The notes beneath the pieces are model-generated. The model ran no database searches. It had not been told where the DNA came from and saw only the letters and a list, made by a program, of their open reading frames with translations. From positions 213 through 64,212 of the forward strand of contig NZ_LMOL01000045.1 in NCBI RefSeq assembly GCF_001424565.1: a stretch of DNA of 64,000 bases, given 5' to 3'. A program made the position numbers and the translations under genes. This DNA is from Arthrobacter sp. Leaf141 (GTDB taxonomy: Bacteria > Actinomycetota > Actinomycetes > Actinomycetales > Micrococcaceae). This document shows positions 42,909 to 51,125 of this stretch, piece after piece. How positions within the stretch are numbered: position 1 is the first letter of the stretch; the number at the start of each line of letters is the position of its first letter.

Positions 42909-43814
42909 ATGGCACTCCTCGAACTACCCCCGAAGCGCAAACAAGAAAAGGCAGCAAAGCAGGCCGACCCGGAAGACGCACTGTCCGGCACCAAAGCAAC
43001 CCGGTTCTCCCGCCACCTGATCCTTTGCCTGGTGGGCCTGGTCATGCTGTACCCGCTGCTGTGGCTCATCTCCAGCTCGTTCAAGCCCAGCAACGACATC
43101 TTCAGGCAGCTGGGCCTTTGGCCCGAAAACTGGGACTTCAGCAACTATGAGCAGGGCTGGACTGCGCTGAACCAGCCGTTCCACGTGTACCTCATCAACT
43201 CCATGATCGTGGTGGTGCTCTCGATCGTGGGCAACATCTTCTCCTGCGCGCTGGCCGCGTACGCGTTCGCCAGGATGGAGTTCACCGGCCGGAAACTGTT
43301 CTTCACGCTGATGCTGGGAACGCTGATGCTGCCGGGCCACGTGCTCCTGGTCCCGCAGTACATCATTTTCTCCCAGCTGGGCTGGCTGGACACCTACCTG
43401 CCGCTGATCGTGCCGAACTTCATGGCCACCAACGCGTTTTTCATCTTCCTGATGGTCCAGTTCATGAAGGCCCTGCCCAAGGAACTCGACGACGCCGCCC
43501 AGATCGATGGCTGTGGCCCGTTCCGGACGTTCCTGCGGGTCATCATGCCGCTTTGCGTCCCGGCCATGGCCACCACGGCAATTTTCACCTTCATCTCCAC
43601 CTGGAACGAGTTCTTCGGTCCCCTGCTCTACATCCAGAACCAGGACCTCTACACCGTTCCGCTGGCACTGCGGGCCTTTATGGACTCCGAAGGCCAAAGC
43701 ATGTGGGGGCCCATGTTCGCCATGTCAGTGGTGTCCATCGCCCCGATCATCGGCTTCTTCATCGCCGGCCAGAAGTACCTCATCAACGGCATTGCCACCA
43801 CGGGACTGAAATAA
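42909..43814 (+). CDS. Sugar ABC transporter permease 2 (system 1)
   Basis: The 301-residue MalG-type permease has six helices and the EAA loop KELDDAAQIDGCGPFRTFLRVIMPLCVP. The N-terminal 30 residues are charged and cytoplasmic. It pairs with the preceding permease to import the sugar bound by the lipoprotein. The gene is followed by a hairpin and then by the PL1-CE8 gene on the same strand. Confidence 0.93.
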   Translation: MALLELPPKRKQEKAAKQADPEDALSGTKATRFSRHLILCLVGLVMLYPLLWLISSSFKPSNDIFRQLGLWPENWDFSNYEQGWTALNQPFHVYLINSMIVVVLSIVGNIFSCALAAYAFARMEFTGRKLFFTLMLGTLMLPGHVLLVPQYIIFSQLGWLDTYLPLIVPNFMATNAFFIFLMVQFMKALPKELDDAAQIDGCGPFRTFLRVIMPLCVPAMATTAIFTFISTWNEFFGPLLYIQNQDLYTVPLALRAFMDSEGQSMWGPMFAMSVVSIAPIIGFFIAGQKYLINGIATTGLK

Positions 43815-43864
43815 CCCCACCGCTTCTCCGCACGCATCACTGACTGAACACCCCTTATTTGGAC

Positions 43865-43892
43865 AGGTCCCGGCTGGAGGCTGCCGGGACCT
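43865..43892 (+). other. Intercistronic hairpin between transporter and PL1-CE8 gene
   Basis: AGGTCCCGGC (43865-43874) and GCCGGGACCT (43883-43892) form a perfect 10-base stem with an 8-base loop. It lies 50 bases after the permease stop and 17 bases before the start of the secreted enzyme gene. It could mark differential expression inside one operon. No T-run. Confidence 0.55.
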
Positions 43893-43909
43893 CGACGAAG
43901 GAGTTTTGC

Positions 43910-45910
43910 ATGATTTTGCGACGACTACTCGGCGCTGCAACCGCCGTCGTGATGCTGGGAAGCCTCCCGGCACTGCCTGCCACCGCGGCCCCCGCCGACC
44001 ATACGGCGGGGGCACTGGCCCCCGCCGTGACCGCCCAACCACCGGAGGCATCCTGGAAGCAGACGCCGGATGGCTTTGCGTCCCTGCCCGGCTACGGGCT
44101 GTCGGGAACAACCGGTGGCCAGGCAGGAAGGATTGTCACCGCCGCTACCCTGGCGCAGCTCCAGGAGTATGCTGCCGCCGTCGAGCCATTGGTTATTTTC
44201 GTCAAAGGCTCCATCCGCGCTGAGCAATACGTCAAGATACCCGTGGCTGCCAACAAAAGCTTCATCGGGGTGGGCGCCGGGGCCGAAGTGGTCAATGCCG
44301 GCTTTAAGCTCATCAACGTCAGCAATGTCATTTTCCGGAACTTCACTGTCCGTGATTCCTACATCCCCGGCGACTGGGACGGCAAACGGCCCGACAACGA
44401 CAGGGACGGCATCCAACTCGACACCACCCACCACGTGTGGGTGGACCACATGAAATTCGAACGGATGGGCGACGGCCTGATCGACACCCGCAAGGACTCC
44501 GATTTCCTGACGTACTCCTGGAACGTCTTCGCCGACAACAACAAGGCGCTGGGCGTGGGGTGGACGGACAACGCCGTGACCAGGATGACCATCCACCACA
44601 ACTGGATCCGGAACACCACACAGCGCAACTTCAGCCTGGACAACACCGCCGCGGCCCACGTGTACAACAACTACCTGCAGGACGTCGGCCAGTACGGCAT
44701 GATGGGCCGCAACAACGCCAAAGTGGTCCTGGAGGCCAATTACTTCACCGCCGTCCAGGACCCCATCGTGGCCAAGGACCCCGGCACCGAGGTGGTCAAC
44801 CGGGACAACATCTTCGAATCAGTCCGCGGCCGCAAAGACAACGTGGGCGCCGCCTTTGACCCCGCCGCGTCCTACGCCTACCAGGCGGATGACGCAGCCC
44901 GCGTCCCGGACACCGTCAGCGCCGGGGCGGGACCGCGGGAGAACAACGCACCCAACACCGCAGACACCATCACGGTGGCCCTGGATGGAACCGGCGATTT
45001 CGGCAGCCTGCAGGCGGCGATCGGCTCCATCCCGCACGGCAGCACCAAGCCCCGCACCATTACCGTCAAGCCCGGCGTCTACCGCGAAGTGGTCAACGTC
45101 TGGGCCGACCGCCCCAACCTGACCATCCAGGGCGCAACAGCCAACCCGTCCGACGTCGTTATCACCTACGATCTCCCGGCCAGCGGCGCGAAATTCTTCG
45201 GCGGCACGTGGGGCGCCGTGGGCAGCGCCACCCTGACCGTCGCAGCCACCGGGACCACAGTGAAGAACCTGACGGTGGAAAACGCCTACGACGAAGCCGC
45301 CAACGGCGGGAGCCAGGCGCTGGCGGTGCGGAGCGTTGCCGACAAGGTCACGTTCGAGGGCACCCGCTTCCTGGGCAACCAGGACACGTACCTGGCGGAC
45401 ACCACCGGCCGCGATGCCACCGCCCGGACCTACCTGAAGGACTGCTACGTCGAAGGCGACGTGGACTTCCTCTACGGCCGGGGCACCGCGGTGTTTGACG
45501 GCTGCACCATCCATTCCGTGGACCGTGGCAGCAACACCAACAACGGCTACATCGTGGCGCCCAGCACCAAAAACTCAAACCCCTATGGCTTCCTGATCAT
45601 CAACAGCACCCTGACCTCAGACGCCGCTGCCGGCACCGTCAGCCTGGGCCGGCCGTGGTTCGCCAGCAGTGATCCGGACGCCCACCCCATGGCCGTCATC
45701 CGCGATTCCGTCCTCGGTGCGCACATCGCCGAACAGGGCTGGGCCGACATGGGCGGCCATGCCTGGAACGAGGGGCGGTTTGCCGAGTACAACAACACCG
45801 GTCCTGGCGCGTTCGTCAACGAATTCCACCCGCAGCTCAGCCCCGACGGCGCCGGCGCACTCAGCGTGGCAACGTTCCTCGGCGACTGGACCCCGGCGGG
45901 GCGTGGTTGA
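43910..45910 (+). CDS. Secreted pectate lyase-pectin methylesterase fusion (PL1-CE8)
   Basis: The ATG at 43910 follows GAAGGAG. The 666-residue product has a Sec signal peptide (MILRRLLGAATAVVMLGSLPALPATAA), a PL1 pectate lyase beta-helix (about 45-330; IQLDTTHHVWVDH with Asp179, HHNWIRNTTQRNFSLDNT with Arg234 and Arg239) and a complete CE8 pectinesterase (about 352-660; GNQDTYL with Gln491 and Asp492, DVDFLYGRG with Asp519, LGRPW with Arg581 and Trp583). CE8 removes methyl esters from homogalacturonan and PL1 cuts the de-esterified chain, so one protein performs two consecutive steps outside the cell. It is followed at once by a paralogue. Confidence 0.92.
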   Translation: MILRRLLGAATAVVMLGSLPALPATAAPADHTAGALAPAVTAQPPEASWKQTPDGFASLPGYGLSGTTGGQAGRIVTAATLAQLQEYAAAVEPLVIFVKGSIRAEQYVKIPVAANKSFIGVGAGAEVVNAGFKLINVSNVIFRNFTVRDSYIPGDWDGKRPDNDRDGIQLDTTHHVWVDHMKFERMGDGLIDTRKDSDFLTYSWNVFADNNKALGVGWTDNAVTRMTIHHNWIRNTTQRNFSLDNTAAAHVYNNYLQDVGQYGMMGRNNAKVVLEANYFTAVQDPIVAKDPGTEVVNRDNIFESVRGRKDNVGAAFDPAASYAYQADDAARVPDTVSAGAGPRENNAPNTADTITVALDGTGDFGSLQAAIGSIPHGSTKPRTITVKPGVYREVVNVWADRPNLTIQGATANPSDVVITYDLPASGAKFFGGTWGAVGSATLTVAATGTTVKNLTVENAYDEAANGGSQALAVRSVADKVTFEGTRFLGNQDTYLADTTGRDATARTYLKDCYVEGDVDFLYGRGTAVFDGCTIHSVDRGSNTNNGYIVAPSTKNSNPYGFLIINSTLTSDAAAGTVSLGRPWFASSDPDAHPMAVIRDSVLGAHIAEQGWADMGGHAWNEGRFAEYNNTGPGAFVNEFHPQLSPDGAGALSVATFLGDWTPAGRG

Positions 45911-45911
45911 G

Positions 45912-47372
45912 ATGACTGACATGGCAACAGCGGGCGTTCCCCGCCGCACCGTCCTGACCGCAGCGGGCCTCGCAGCTGGTGCCCTCGCTTCCGGGCTGGC
46001 CGGGGGAACCGCAGCCCACGCGGCTCCCCCGGTCCCTTCCGCAGGCAGTTCCAGCGGGTTTTCCGACGCCGGGCTACCGGCCGGAAGCGCCGCCGGGCCG
46101 GCCTGGCCGGACGTGCCGGTGGGCTTTGCCGGCATCAATGGGAATGGCGTTGCCACCACCACCGGCGGCGCGGGCGGCAGGGTGGTCCATGCCGCCACTC
46201 CGGACCAGCTGCGGGAGTTCGCCGCCAGCCCGGAACCGCTGGTGGTGATCCTGCACGGGGTGCTGGCGTTTGCCGCGTATGAGAAGCTTCCCGTCGCTTC
46301 GAACAAATCATTCCTGGGGGCAGGCGCCGGGGCCACCGTGGTGAACGCCGGGTTCCGGCTGATTAACGTGGCCAACGTGATTTTCCGCAATTTCACCGTG
46401 CGGGATTCCTACATCCCGGGTGACTTCATCGGCAAACGCCCGGACAACGACCGGGACGGCATCCAGATGGACACCTCCCACCACATCTGGGTGGACCACA
46501 TGCACTTCGCCCGGCTTGGTGATGGCCTGGTGGACGTCCGGAAGGACTGCGACAACGTCACGCTCTCCTGGAATGTTTTCGCGGACCATAACAAGGCCCT
46601 GGGTGAAGGCTGGACCCAGAACGTGGTCACCCGGATCACCCTGCACCACAACTGGTTCCGGAACACCCACCAGCGCAACGCCAGCCTGGACAACACCGCT
46701 GCGTCGCACGTTTTCAACAACTACCTCGAGGACATCTCCAGTTACGGCATGCTGGGCCGGAACGGTGCCTTGATCGTGGCGGAGAACAATTTTTTCCGGG
46801 ACGTCCTGAACCCGCTGCACCATCAGGGACCGGGTGGGGGCCTGGTGGCACGGGGCAACATCTTCAAGGACTGCACGGGGAATTCCGGTCAGGAGCGCGG
46901 AAACGCTTTTGTGCCGGAGTACTCCTACGGGCTTTGGCCTGCGGCCGCCGTTCCGGCGCTGGTGAAAAGCCAGGCGGGACCGCTGGGCGGAACGGTCAGC
47001 CGGCCGGCAGATGTGGTCACGGTTGCTTTGGACGGCACCGGCGATTACGCCAGCATCCGTGCAGCGGTGGGGGCCATCCCCTCCGCACAGCCCCGTCCCG
47101 TGACGGTGCTGGTCAGCCCCGGGACTTACCACGAGCCGTCGGTTCTGTGGGCGGACCGGCCGAACATCACGCTTGCCGGCGCCACGGGCCTTGCCGCGGA
47201 CGTGGTCCTGACCACGAGCGAAGGCGCCACCCTGACGGTGGCAGCGGACGGCGCTACGGTCAGGGACCTCACCGTCACCTCGGACGTCCAGCAGTCCGGG
47301 CCGGTGCTGGTGACCGCAGGCCGCCGGGTCCGCTACAGCAACGTGGTGGTGCTCAACGGAACGTCGGGCTAA
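45912..47372 (+). CDS. Second PL1-CE8 fusion with truncated esterase domain (Tat-exported)
   Basis: The 486-residue protein starts one base after the stop of the previous gene. Its N-terminus VPRRTVLTAAGLAAGALASG is a twin-arginine signal, unlike the Sec signal of its neighbour. The PL1 domain (about 70-355) is closely similar to the first copy (IQMDTSHHIWVDH with Asp195; HHNWFRNTHQRNASLDNTAA). The CE8 domain starts at about residue 367 (VVTVALDGTGDYASIRAAVG) but stops after some 120 residues, before the Gln/Asp, DFxxG and GRPW active-site motifs. It can be a lyase but not an esterase; the remnant may serve as a structural or binding module. Confidence 0.88.
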   Translation: MTDMATAGVPRRTVLTAAGLAAGALASGLAGGTAAHAAPPVPSAGSSSGFSDAGLPAGSAAGPAWPDVPVGFAGINGNGVATTTGGAGGRVVHAATPDQLREFAASPEPLVVILHGVLAFAAYEKLPVASNKSFLGAGAGATVVNAGFRLINVANVIFRNFTVRDSYIPGDFIGKRPDNDRDGIQMDTSHHIWVDHMHFARLGDGLVDVRKDCDNVTLSWNVFADHNKALGEGWTQNVVTRITLHHNWFRNTHQRNASLDNTAASHVFNNYLEDISSYGMLGRNGALIVAENNFFRDVLNPLHHQGPGGGLVARGNIFKDCTGNSGQERGNAFVPEYSYGLWPAAAVPALVKSQAGPLGGTVSRPADVVTVALDGTGDYASIRAAVGAIPSAQPRPVTVLVSPGTYHEPSVLWADRPNITLAGATGLAADVVLTTSEGATLTVAADGATVRDLTVTSDVQQSGPVLVTAGRRVRYSNVVVLNGTSG

Positions 47373-47391
47373 GGGGAACGTCGGGCTAAGG
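47358..47391 (+). repeat. 17-base tandem repeat across the stop codon
   Basis: GGAACGTCGGGCTAAGG occurs twice in a row (47358-47374 and 47375-47391). The stop codon TAA of the truncated PL1-CE8 gene lies in the first copy. It may be a slippage or recombination scar connected with loss of the rest of the esterase domain. Confidence 0.7.
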
Positions 47392-47471
47392 TCTGGCCAA
47401 CCCTGCCGGCGCGGCACTAGTCTTCAGGAACGGCCCGCAACCGGGAACAACGATGATCACGAGGAGCGAAG

Positions 47472-47684
47472 TTGTCCAACCACACGTACAGCATTTCTGA
47501 AATTGTCGGCACGTCGGACCAGGGTGTGGATGACGCTGTCCGCAACGGGATCGCGCAGGCTTCCAAAACGCTGCGCAACCTCGACTGGTTCGAGGTGAAG
47601 GAGATCCGCGGCCATCTTGAAGAAGGAAAAATCGCGGACTGGCAGGTGACCATCAAGCTCGGTTTCCGGCTGGAAGAGCACTGA
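47472..47684 (+). CDS. Dodecin family flavin-binding protein
   Basis: A TTG start at 47472 with GAGGAG upstream gives a 70-residue dodecin: TYSISEIVGTSDQGVDDAVRNGIAQASKTLRNLDWFEVKEIRGHLEEGKI. Trp39 would stack on the flavin. Dodecins form hollow 12-mers that store flavin or CoA. The gene is monocistronic with a classic terminator directly behind it. Confidence 0.93.
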   Translation: MSNHTYSISEIVGTSDQGVDDAVRNGIAQASKTLRNLDWFEVKEIRGHLEEGKIADWQVTIKLGFRLEEH

Positions 47685-47706
47685 CGCCCACGTCCGGCGG
47701 AAGCTG

Positions 47707-47740
47707 AAAGGCCGTGGAACCTTTGGTTCCACGGCCTTTT
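47707..47740 (+). terminator. Rho-independent terminator of the dodecin gene
   Basis: AAAGGCCGTGGAACC (47707-47721) pairs perfectly with 47725-47739 around a TTT loop, and the stem ends in TTTT. The A-run on the other side makes it usable by the convergent small gene as well. Confidence 0.9.
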
Positions 47741-47767
47741 GCATGTTTGAGGGGGTATGTGCCCGGG

Positions 47768-47974
47768 TCAGCCCAGGCTGCCGGCAGTCCGCCGCCGCCA
47801 CACCGTGGGGACGCCTTGGAACGCCGGGAAGACGTGTCCTTCAAAGAACGAAAGGACCGTGTGCGGGTCGCGGTCCGGGCTCCACAGGCCGGAGGCCGGG
47901 CAGTGGGAACCGGTGGTGGTGGACGAACCGGCCGGGGCTGCGGCGCGTTCCTTCAAAAGGGCGATGCGTTTCAT
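47768..47974 (-). CDS. Small protein with GSxCPxSGxW motif
   Basis: The ATG at 47974 has GGATGG about 8 bases upstream and gives 68 residues (MKRIALLKERAAAPAGSSTTTGSHCPASGLWSPD...). The core TGSHCPASGLWSPDRDPHTVLSFFEGHVFPAFQGVPTVW resembles the short Gly-x-x-Cys/Pro-x-Ser-Gly-x-Trp/Tyr pattern of small bacterial proteins such as YjzC, with a Trp/Phe-rich end. No function is known to me. It is convergent with the dodecin gene and shares its terminator. Being short, it could still be spurious. Confidence 0.5.
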   Translation of the reverse strand: MKRIALLKERAAAPAGSSTTTGSHCPASGLWSPDRDPHTVLSFFEGHVFPAFQGVPTVWRRRTAGSLG

Positions 47975-48114
47975 CGTTGAGACCATCCTTGGCGGCGAAA
48001 TTTTGTGCGTCCCTCCAGCTTATTAAGAGCCGCCCGGCGCCCCAATGGACTGCAGGCCAGAAAAGTGCCGCACCGCTGTCCAATCGCACAGCCGGCGCAA
48101 CTGACGGTCCGCGG

Positions 48115-49080
48115 TTACCGATCGGGTGCAGGCGGCGGGGAATCCGCCGCGGGTCCCCCGCGAGATGGCACTTCGCGGCAGTCGCGCTGCCCGGGATTGC
48201 GGTCAACTGCCATCTCGCGCCCAGGTGCGGCAGGTTCCGCGCCGAGGCTCCCCAACAACAACAACGCATCCGACGACGGCGACTCCGGTCGTGCCGAGTA
48301 CACCCTGAGCGTCTGGTCCGGATCGTCCGGCAGGACCAGGTTTTCGAAGTTCAGTTCCAGCTGTCCCACAGCAGGGTGGTGCAGCCTGACGCTGCCGGCC
48401 GAGGGAGTGGCCACATGGTGCCCGGCCCACCACTGCCGGAAGTGCTCGCTGTTCACGGCCAGCTCGCCCACCAGCTGGTTGGCCTGTGGATCGTTGGGGT
48501 GCCGGCCCACATCCAGCCGGAGCGCGCCGGCCGCCTCCGCGGCCACGGTCTCCCAGTCCCGGAACAGCGTCCGTGCCGCCGGATCGAGGATCAGCCAGCG
48601 CGTGAGGTTCCGTTGGGCTGCCGGCATGGCCGGAAAGTCAGCAAACAGGCTGTTCGCCAAGGGGTTTCCCGCCAGGACATCGCCGCGGCGGCCCAGCACC
48701 AAGGCCGGCACCTCCCCCACGGCCCCAAGCAGCTGGCGCAGTGCCGGCCGCACGCCCTGGACCCCTGTGCCGCCGGCAGCGGCACTGCCGGCACAGTTCT
48801 CCAGTAAATCCAGCATGTGGGCATGCTCGGTGGAATCCAGGCGAAGCGCGCGGGAGACGGCCGCCAGGACGGTACGGGACGGATGGATATTCCTGCCTTG
48901 TTCCAGGCGGACGTAGTAGTCGGTGCTGACCCCTGCCAGCCGTGCAACTTCCTCCCGGCGCAGGCCAGGGACACGGCGCGCGCCCGCAGTGGGAGCTGCC
49001 GCCGCGTCATCCGGGCTCAACCGGGACCGCATGGCTTTGAGGAACAATCCGAATTCGGCGCTTTGACCCATGCCATCCAT
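48115..49080 (-). CDS. XRE-family regulator with MmyB-like sensor domain
   Basis: The 321-residue protein has an N-terminal HTH (RVPGLRREEVARLAGVSTDYYVRLEQGRNIHPSRTVLAAVSRAL) and an MmyB-like ligand domain (ALVLGRRGDVLAGNPLANSLF; WQQ-type WWAGHHVATPSAGSVRLHHPAVGQLELNFENLVLP). Such regulators often sit next to oxidoreductases. It is divergent from the aldo/keto reductase genes and may repress them. The last 40 or so residues beyond LLLLGSLG are Pro/Arg-rich and not typical, perhaps a read-through extension. The ATG at 49071 is an alternative start. Confidence 0.87.
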   Translation of the reverse strand: MDGMGQSAEFGLFLKAMRSRLSPDDAAAAPTAGARRVPGLRREEVARLAGVSTDYYVRLEQGRNIHPSRTVLAAVSRALRLDSTEHAHMLDLLENCAGSAAAGGTGVQGVRPALRQLLGAVGEVPALVLGRRGDVLAGNPLANSLFADFPAMPAAQRNLTRWLILDPAARTLFRDWETVAAEAAGALRLDVGRHPNDPQANQLVGELAVNSEHFRQWWAGHHVATPSAGSVRLHHPAVGQLELNFENLVLPDDPDQTLRVYSARPESPSSDALLLLGSLGAEPAAPGREMAVDRNPGQRDCREVPSRGGPAADSPPPAPDR

Positions 49081-49260
49081 TCTGCCCCGGCCCGCAAGGG
49101 TGTGGACCGCCCGTGGGTAGGACTGGCAGTCCTAGGAAAAACAGAATCACGCTGCTTTGCTGACTTGGCGGCCAAAAGTGCATAGGCTCAGGAGTGAGCC
49201 AGCGGAAACCGCTTTCTCGGCGTCAAGCCAACGGCAGCCATTCACCCGGCAGCACGCCCC

Positions 49261-49294
49261 AGCACCAGCACCAGCACCAGCACCAGCACCAGCC
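49261..49294 (+). repeat. Hexanucleotide repeat (AGCACC)5 next to a ribosome site
   Basis: Five exact AGCACC units plus a partial sixth stand directly before AAGGAG and the ATG of the aldo/keto reductase gene. Slippage would change the distance between promoter and ribosome site in steps of six. Confidence 0.85.
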
Positions 49295-49305
49295 AAGGAG
49301 TACCC

Positions 49306-50127
49306 ATGTCAGAGCTGACACTGAACAACGGCGTCACCATCCCCCAGCTTGGCCTCGGAGTTTTCCAGGTTCCGCCGGAAGACACGCAGCGGATCGTCGA
49401 AGACGCCTTTGAAGCCGGATACCGCCACATCGACACCGCCGCCGGCTACCGGAACGAGGCCGGGGTGGGCGCGGCGATCGCCGCCACCGGCATTGACCGC
49501 GGGGACATTTTCGTGACCACCAAGCTGCGCAACGGGGAACAGGGCCGGGCCCAGGAGGCCTTCCAGAACAGCCGTAAGGCGCTGGGCCTGGACTTCGTGG
49601 ACCTTTACCTGATCCACTGGCCGGTCCCGTCACAGGGCCTGTACGTCCAGGCCTGGAAGGAACTGGAGCGGCTGTACGAAAACAAGCAGATCCGCGCCAT
49701 CGGCGTCTCCAATTTCCTCGCAGAGCACCTGGACACCCTGCTGGAGACCGCAGAGATCGTCCCGGCAGTGAACCAGATCGAGCTGCACCCCAGCTACCAG
49801 CAGGCCGCCCTCGCCGCGAAGTGCCGGGACCTTGGCATCGCAGTTGAGGCCTACAGCCCGCTGGGCCAGGGCGGGGACCTGAACGGCAACGCGGTCACGG
49901 CAATCGCCGCAGCGCACAACGCCACCACCGCGCAGGTGGTCATCGCCTGGCACCTCGCCGCCGGCACCATCGCCATTCCCAAGTCGGTGGACCCGGGCCG
50001 GATCCGGGAAAACTTCGCCGCGACGTCCCTGCAGCTGTCCTCCGACGAGCTGGCAGCCCTCACGGCGCTGGAATCCGGTGCCCGCATCGGTTCCGATCCC
50101 GCCGTCGCATCCTTCACACAGCTCTAA
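49306..50127 (+). CDS. Aldo/keto reductase, 2,5-diketogluconate reductase type (AKR5)
   Basis: The 273-residue protein has the AKR catalytic set: Asp in HIDTAAGYRNE with the Tyr in the same motif, Lys in VTTKLRNG, and His in LIHWP, plus the cofactor block IPKSVDPGRIRENF for NADPH. AKR5 members reduce diketogluconates, methylglyoxal and other carbonyls. A clear AAGGAG site lies 5 bases before the ATG. A second aldo/keto reductase and an epimerase-like gene follow in the same direction. Confidence 0.9.
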   Translation: MSELTLNNGVTIPQLGLGVFQVPPEDTQRIVEDAFEAGYRHIDTAAGYRNEAGVGAAIAATGIDRGDIFVTTKLRNGEQGRAQEAFQNSRKALGLDFVDLYLIHWPVPSQGLYVQAWKELERLYENKQIRAIGVSNFLAEHLDTLLETAEIVPAVNQIELHPSYQQAALAAKCRDLGIAVEAYSPLGQGGDLNGNAVTAIAAAHNATTAQVVIAWHLAAGTIAIPKSVDPGRIRENFAATSLQLSSDELAALTALESGARIGSDPAVASFTQL

Positions 50128-50153
50128 CAGCTCCCAACCAAAGGATTCCCGCC

Positions 50154-51125
50154 ATGCAGTACACCCATCTGGGCCGCTCCGGCCTGAAAGTCTCCCGCCT
50201 CTGCCTGGGGACAATGAACTTCGGCCCGCAGACCGAAGAAGCCGACGCGCACGCCATCATGGACTCTGCGAAGTCGCAGGGCATCAACTTCTTCGACACC
50301 GCCAACGTCTACGGCGGCGAAGGCCACCGCGGCTGGACCGAGGAAATCATTGGCCGCTGGTTCGCCAAGGGAGAGGGCCGCCGCGAGCAGACAGTCCTGG
50401 CCACCAAGCTCTACGGCACCATGACGGACCGGCCCAACGAGTCCAAACTTTCCGCACTGAACATCCGCCGGGCCCTCGATGCCAGCCTCAAGCGCCTGCA
50501 GACGGACTACATCGACGTCTACCAGTTCCACCATATCGACCGGAACACCCCTTGGGACGAGATCTGGCAGGCCATCGAGGTGGCCGTCCAACAGGGCAAG
50601 ATCCTCTATTCGGGCAGCAGCAACTTCGCCGGCTGGCACCTCGCGCAGGCGCAGGAAGCCGCCCGGCGCAGGAACTACACCGGACTGGTGAGCGAGCAGT
50701 CCATCTACAACCTGTTCCGCCGCGAGGTGGAGCTCGAGGTCATTCCAGCAGCCCAGCAGTACGGGCTGGGTCTGATCCCCTGGTCGCCCCTGCAGGGTGG
50801 CCTGCTGGGCGGGGTTCTGAAAAAGCAGGAGCAGGGCGTCCGCCGGGCAGAAGGCCGGGCCTTGGAAACCCTGAAGAAGCACCAGGACCAGATCCGGCAG
50901 TACGAGGATTTCGCCGATGAGCTGGGCCACGAACCCGGCGACGTTGCCCTGGCCTGGCTGCTCCACCAGCCCGCGGTCACGGCACCCATCGTGGGACCCC
51001 GGACCCAGGACCAGCTCGACGCCGGCATCCGGGCCTTGGACGTCACGCTCGACGCCGATGCCCTCAAGCGCCTCGACGACATTTTCCCGGGGCACAAGAC
51101 GGCGCCGGAGGACTACGCATGGTGA
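50154..51125 (+). CDS. Aldo/keto reductase (potassium-channel beta-like group)
   Basis: The 323-residue protein starts MQYTHLGRSGLKVSRLCLGTMNFG, a pattern of the YajO/AKR12-like group, with the catalytic Tyr in FFDTANVYGG, Lys in VLATKLYG and His in YQFHHID. The cofactor end is TAPIVGPRTQDQLDAGI. The substrate is unknown. It is 26 bases after the first reductase and overlaps the next gene by 7 bases, so the three form an operon. Confidence 0.9.
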   Translation: MQYTHLGRSGLKVSRLCLGTMNFGPQTEEADAHAIMDSAKSQGINFFDTANVYGGEGHRGWTEEIIGRWFAKGEGRREQTVLATKLYGTMTDRPNESKLSALNIRRALDASLKRLQTDYIDVYQFHHIDRNTPWDEIWQAIEVAVQQGKILYSGSSNFAGWHLAQAQEAARRRNYTGLVSEQSIYNLFRREVELEVIPAAQQYGLGLIPWSPLQGGLLGGVLKKQEQGVRRAEGRALETLKKHQDQIRQYEDFADELGHEPGDVALAWLLHQPAVTAPIVGPRTQDQLDAGIRALDVTLDADALKRLDDIFPGHKTAPEDYAW

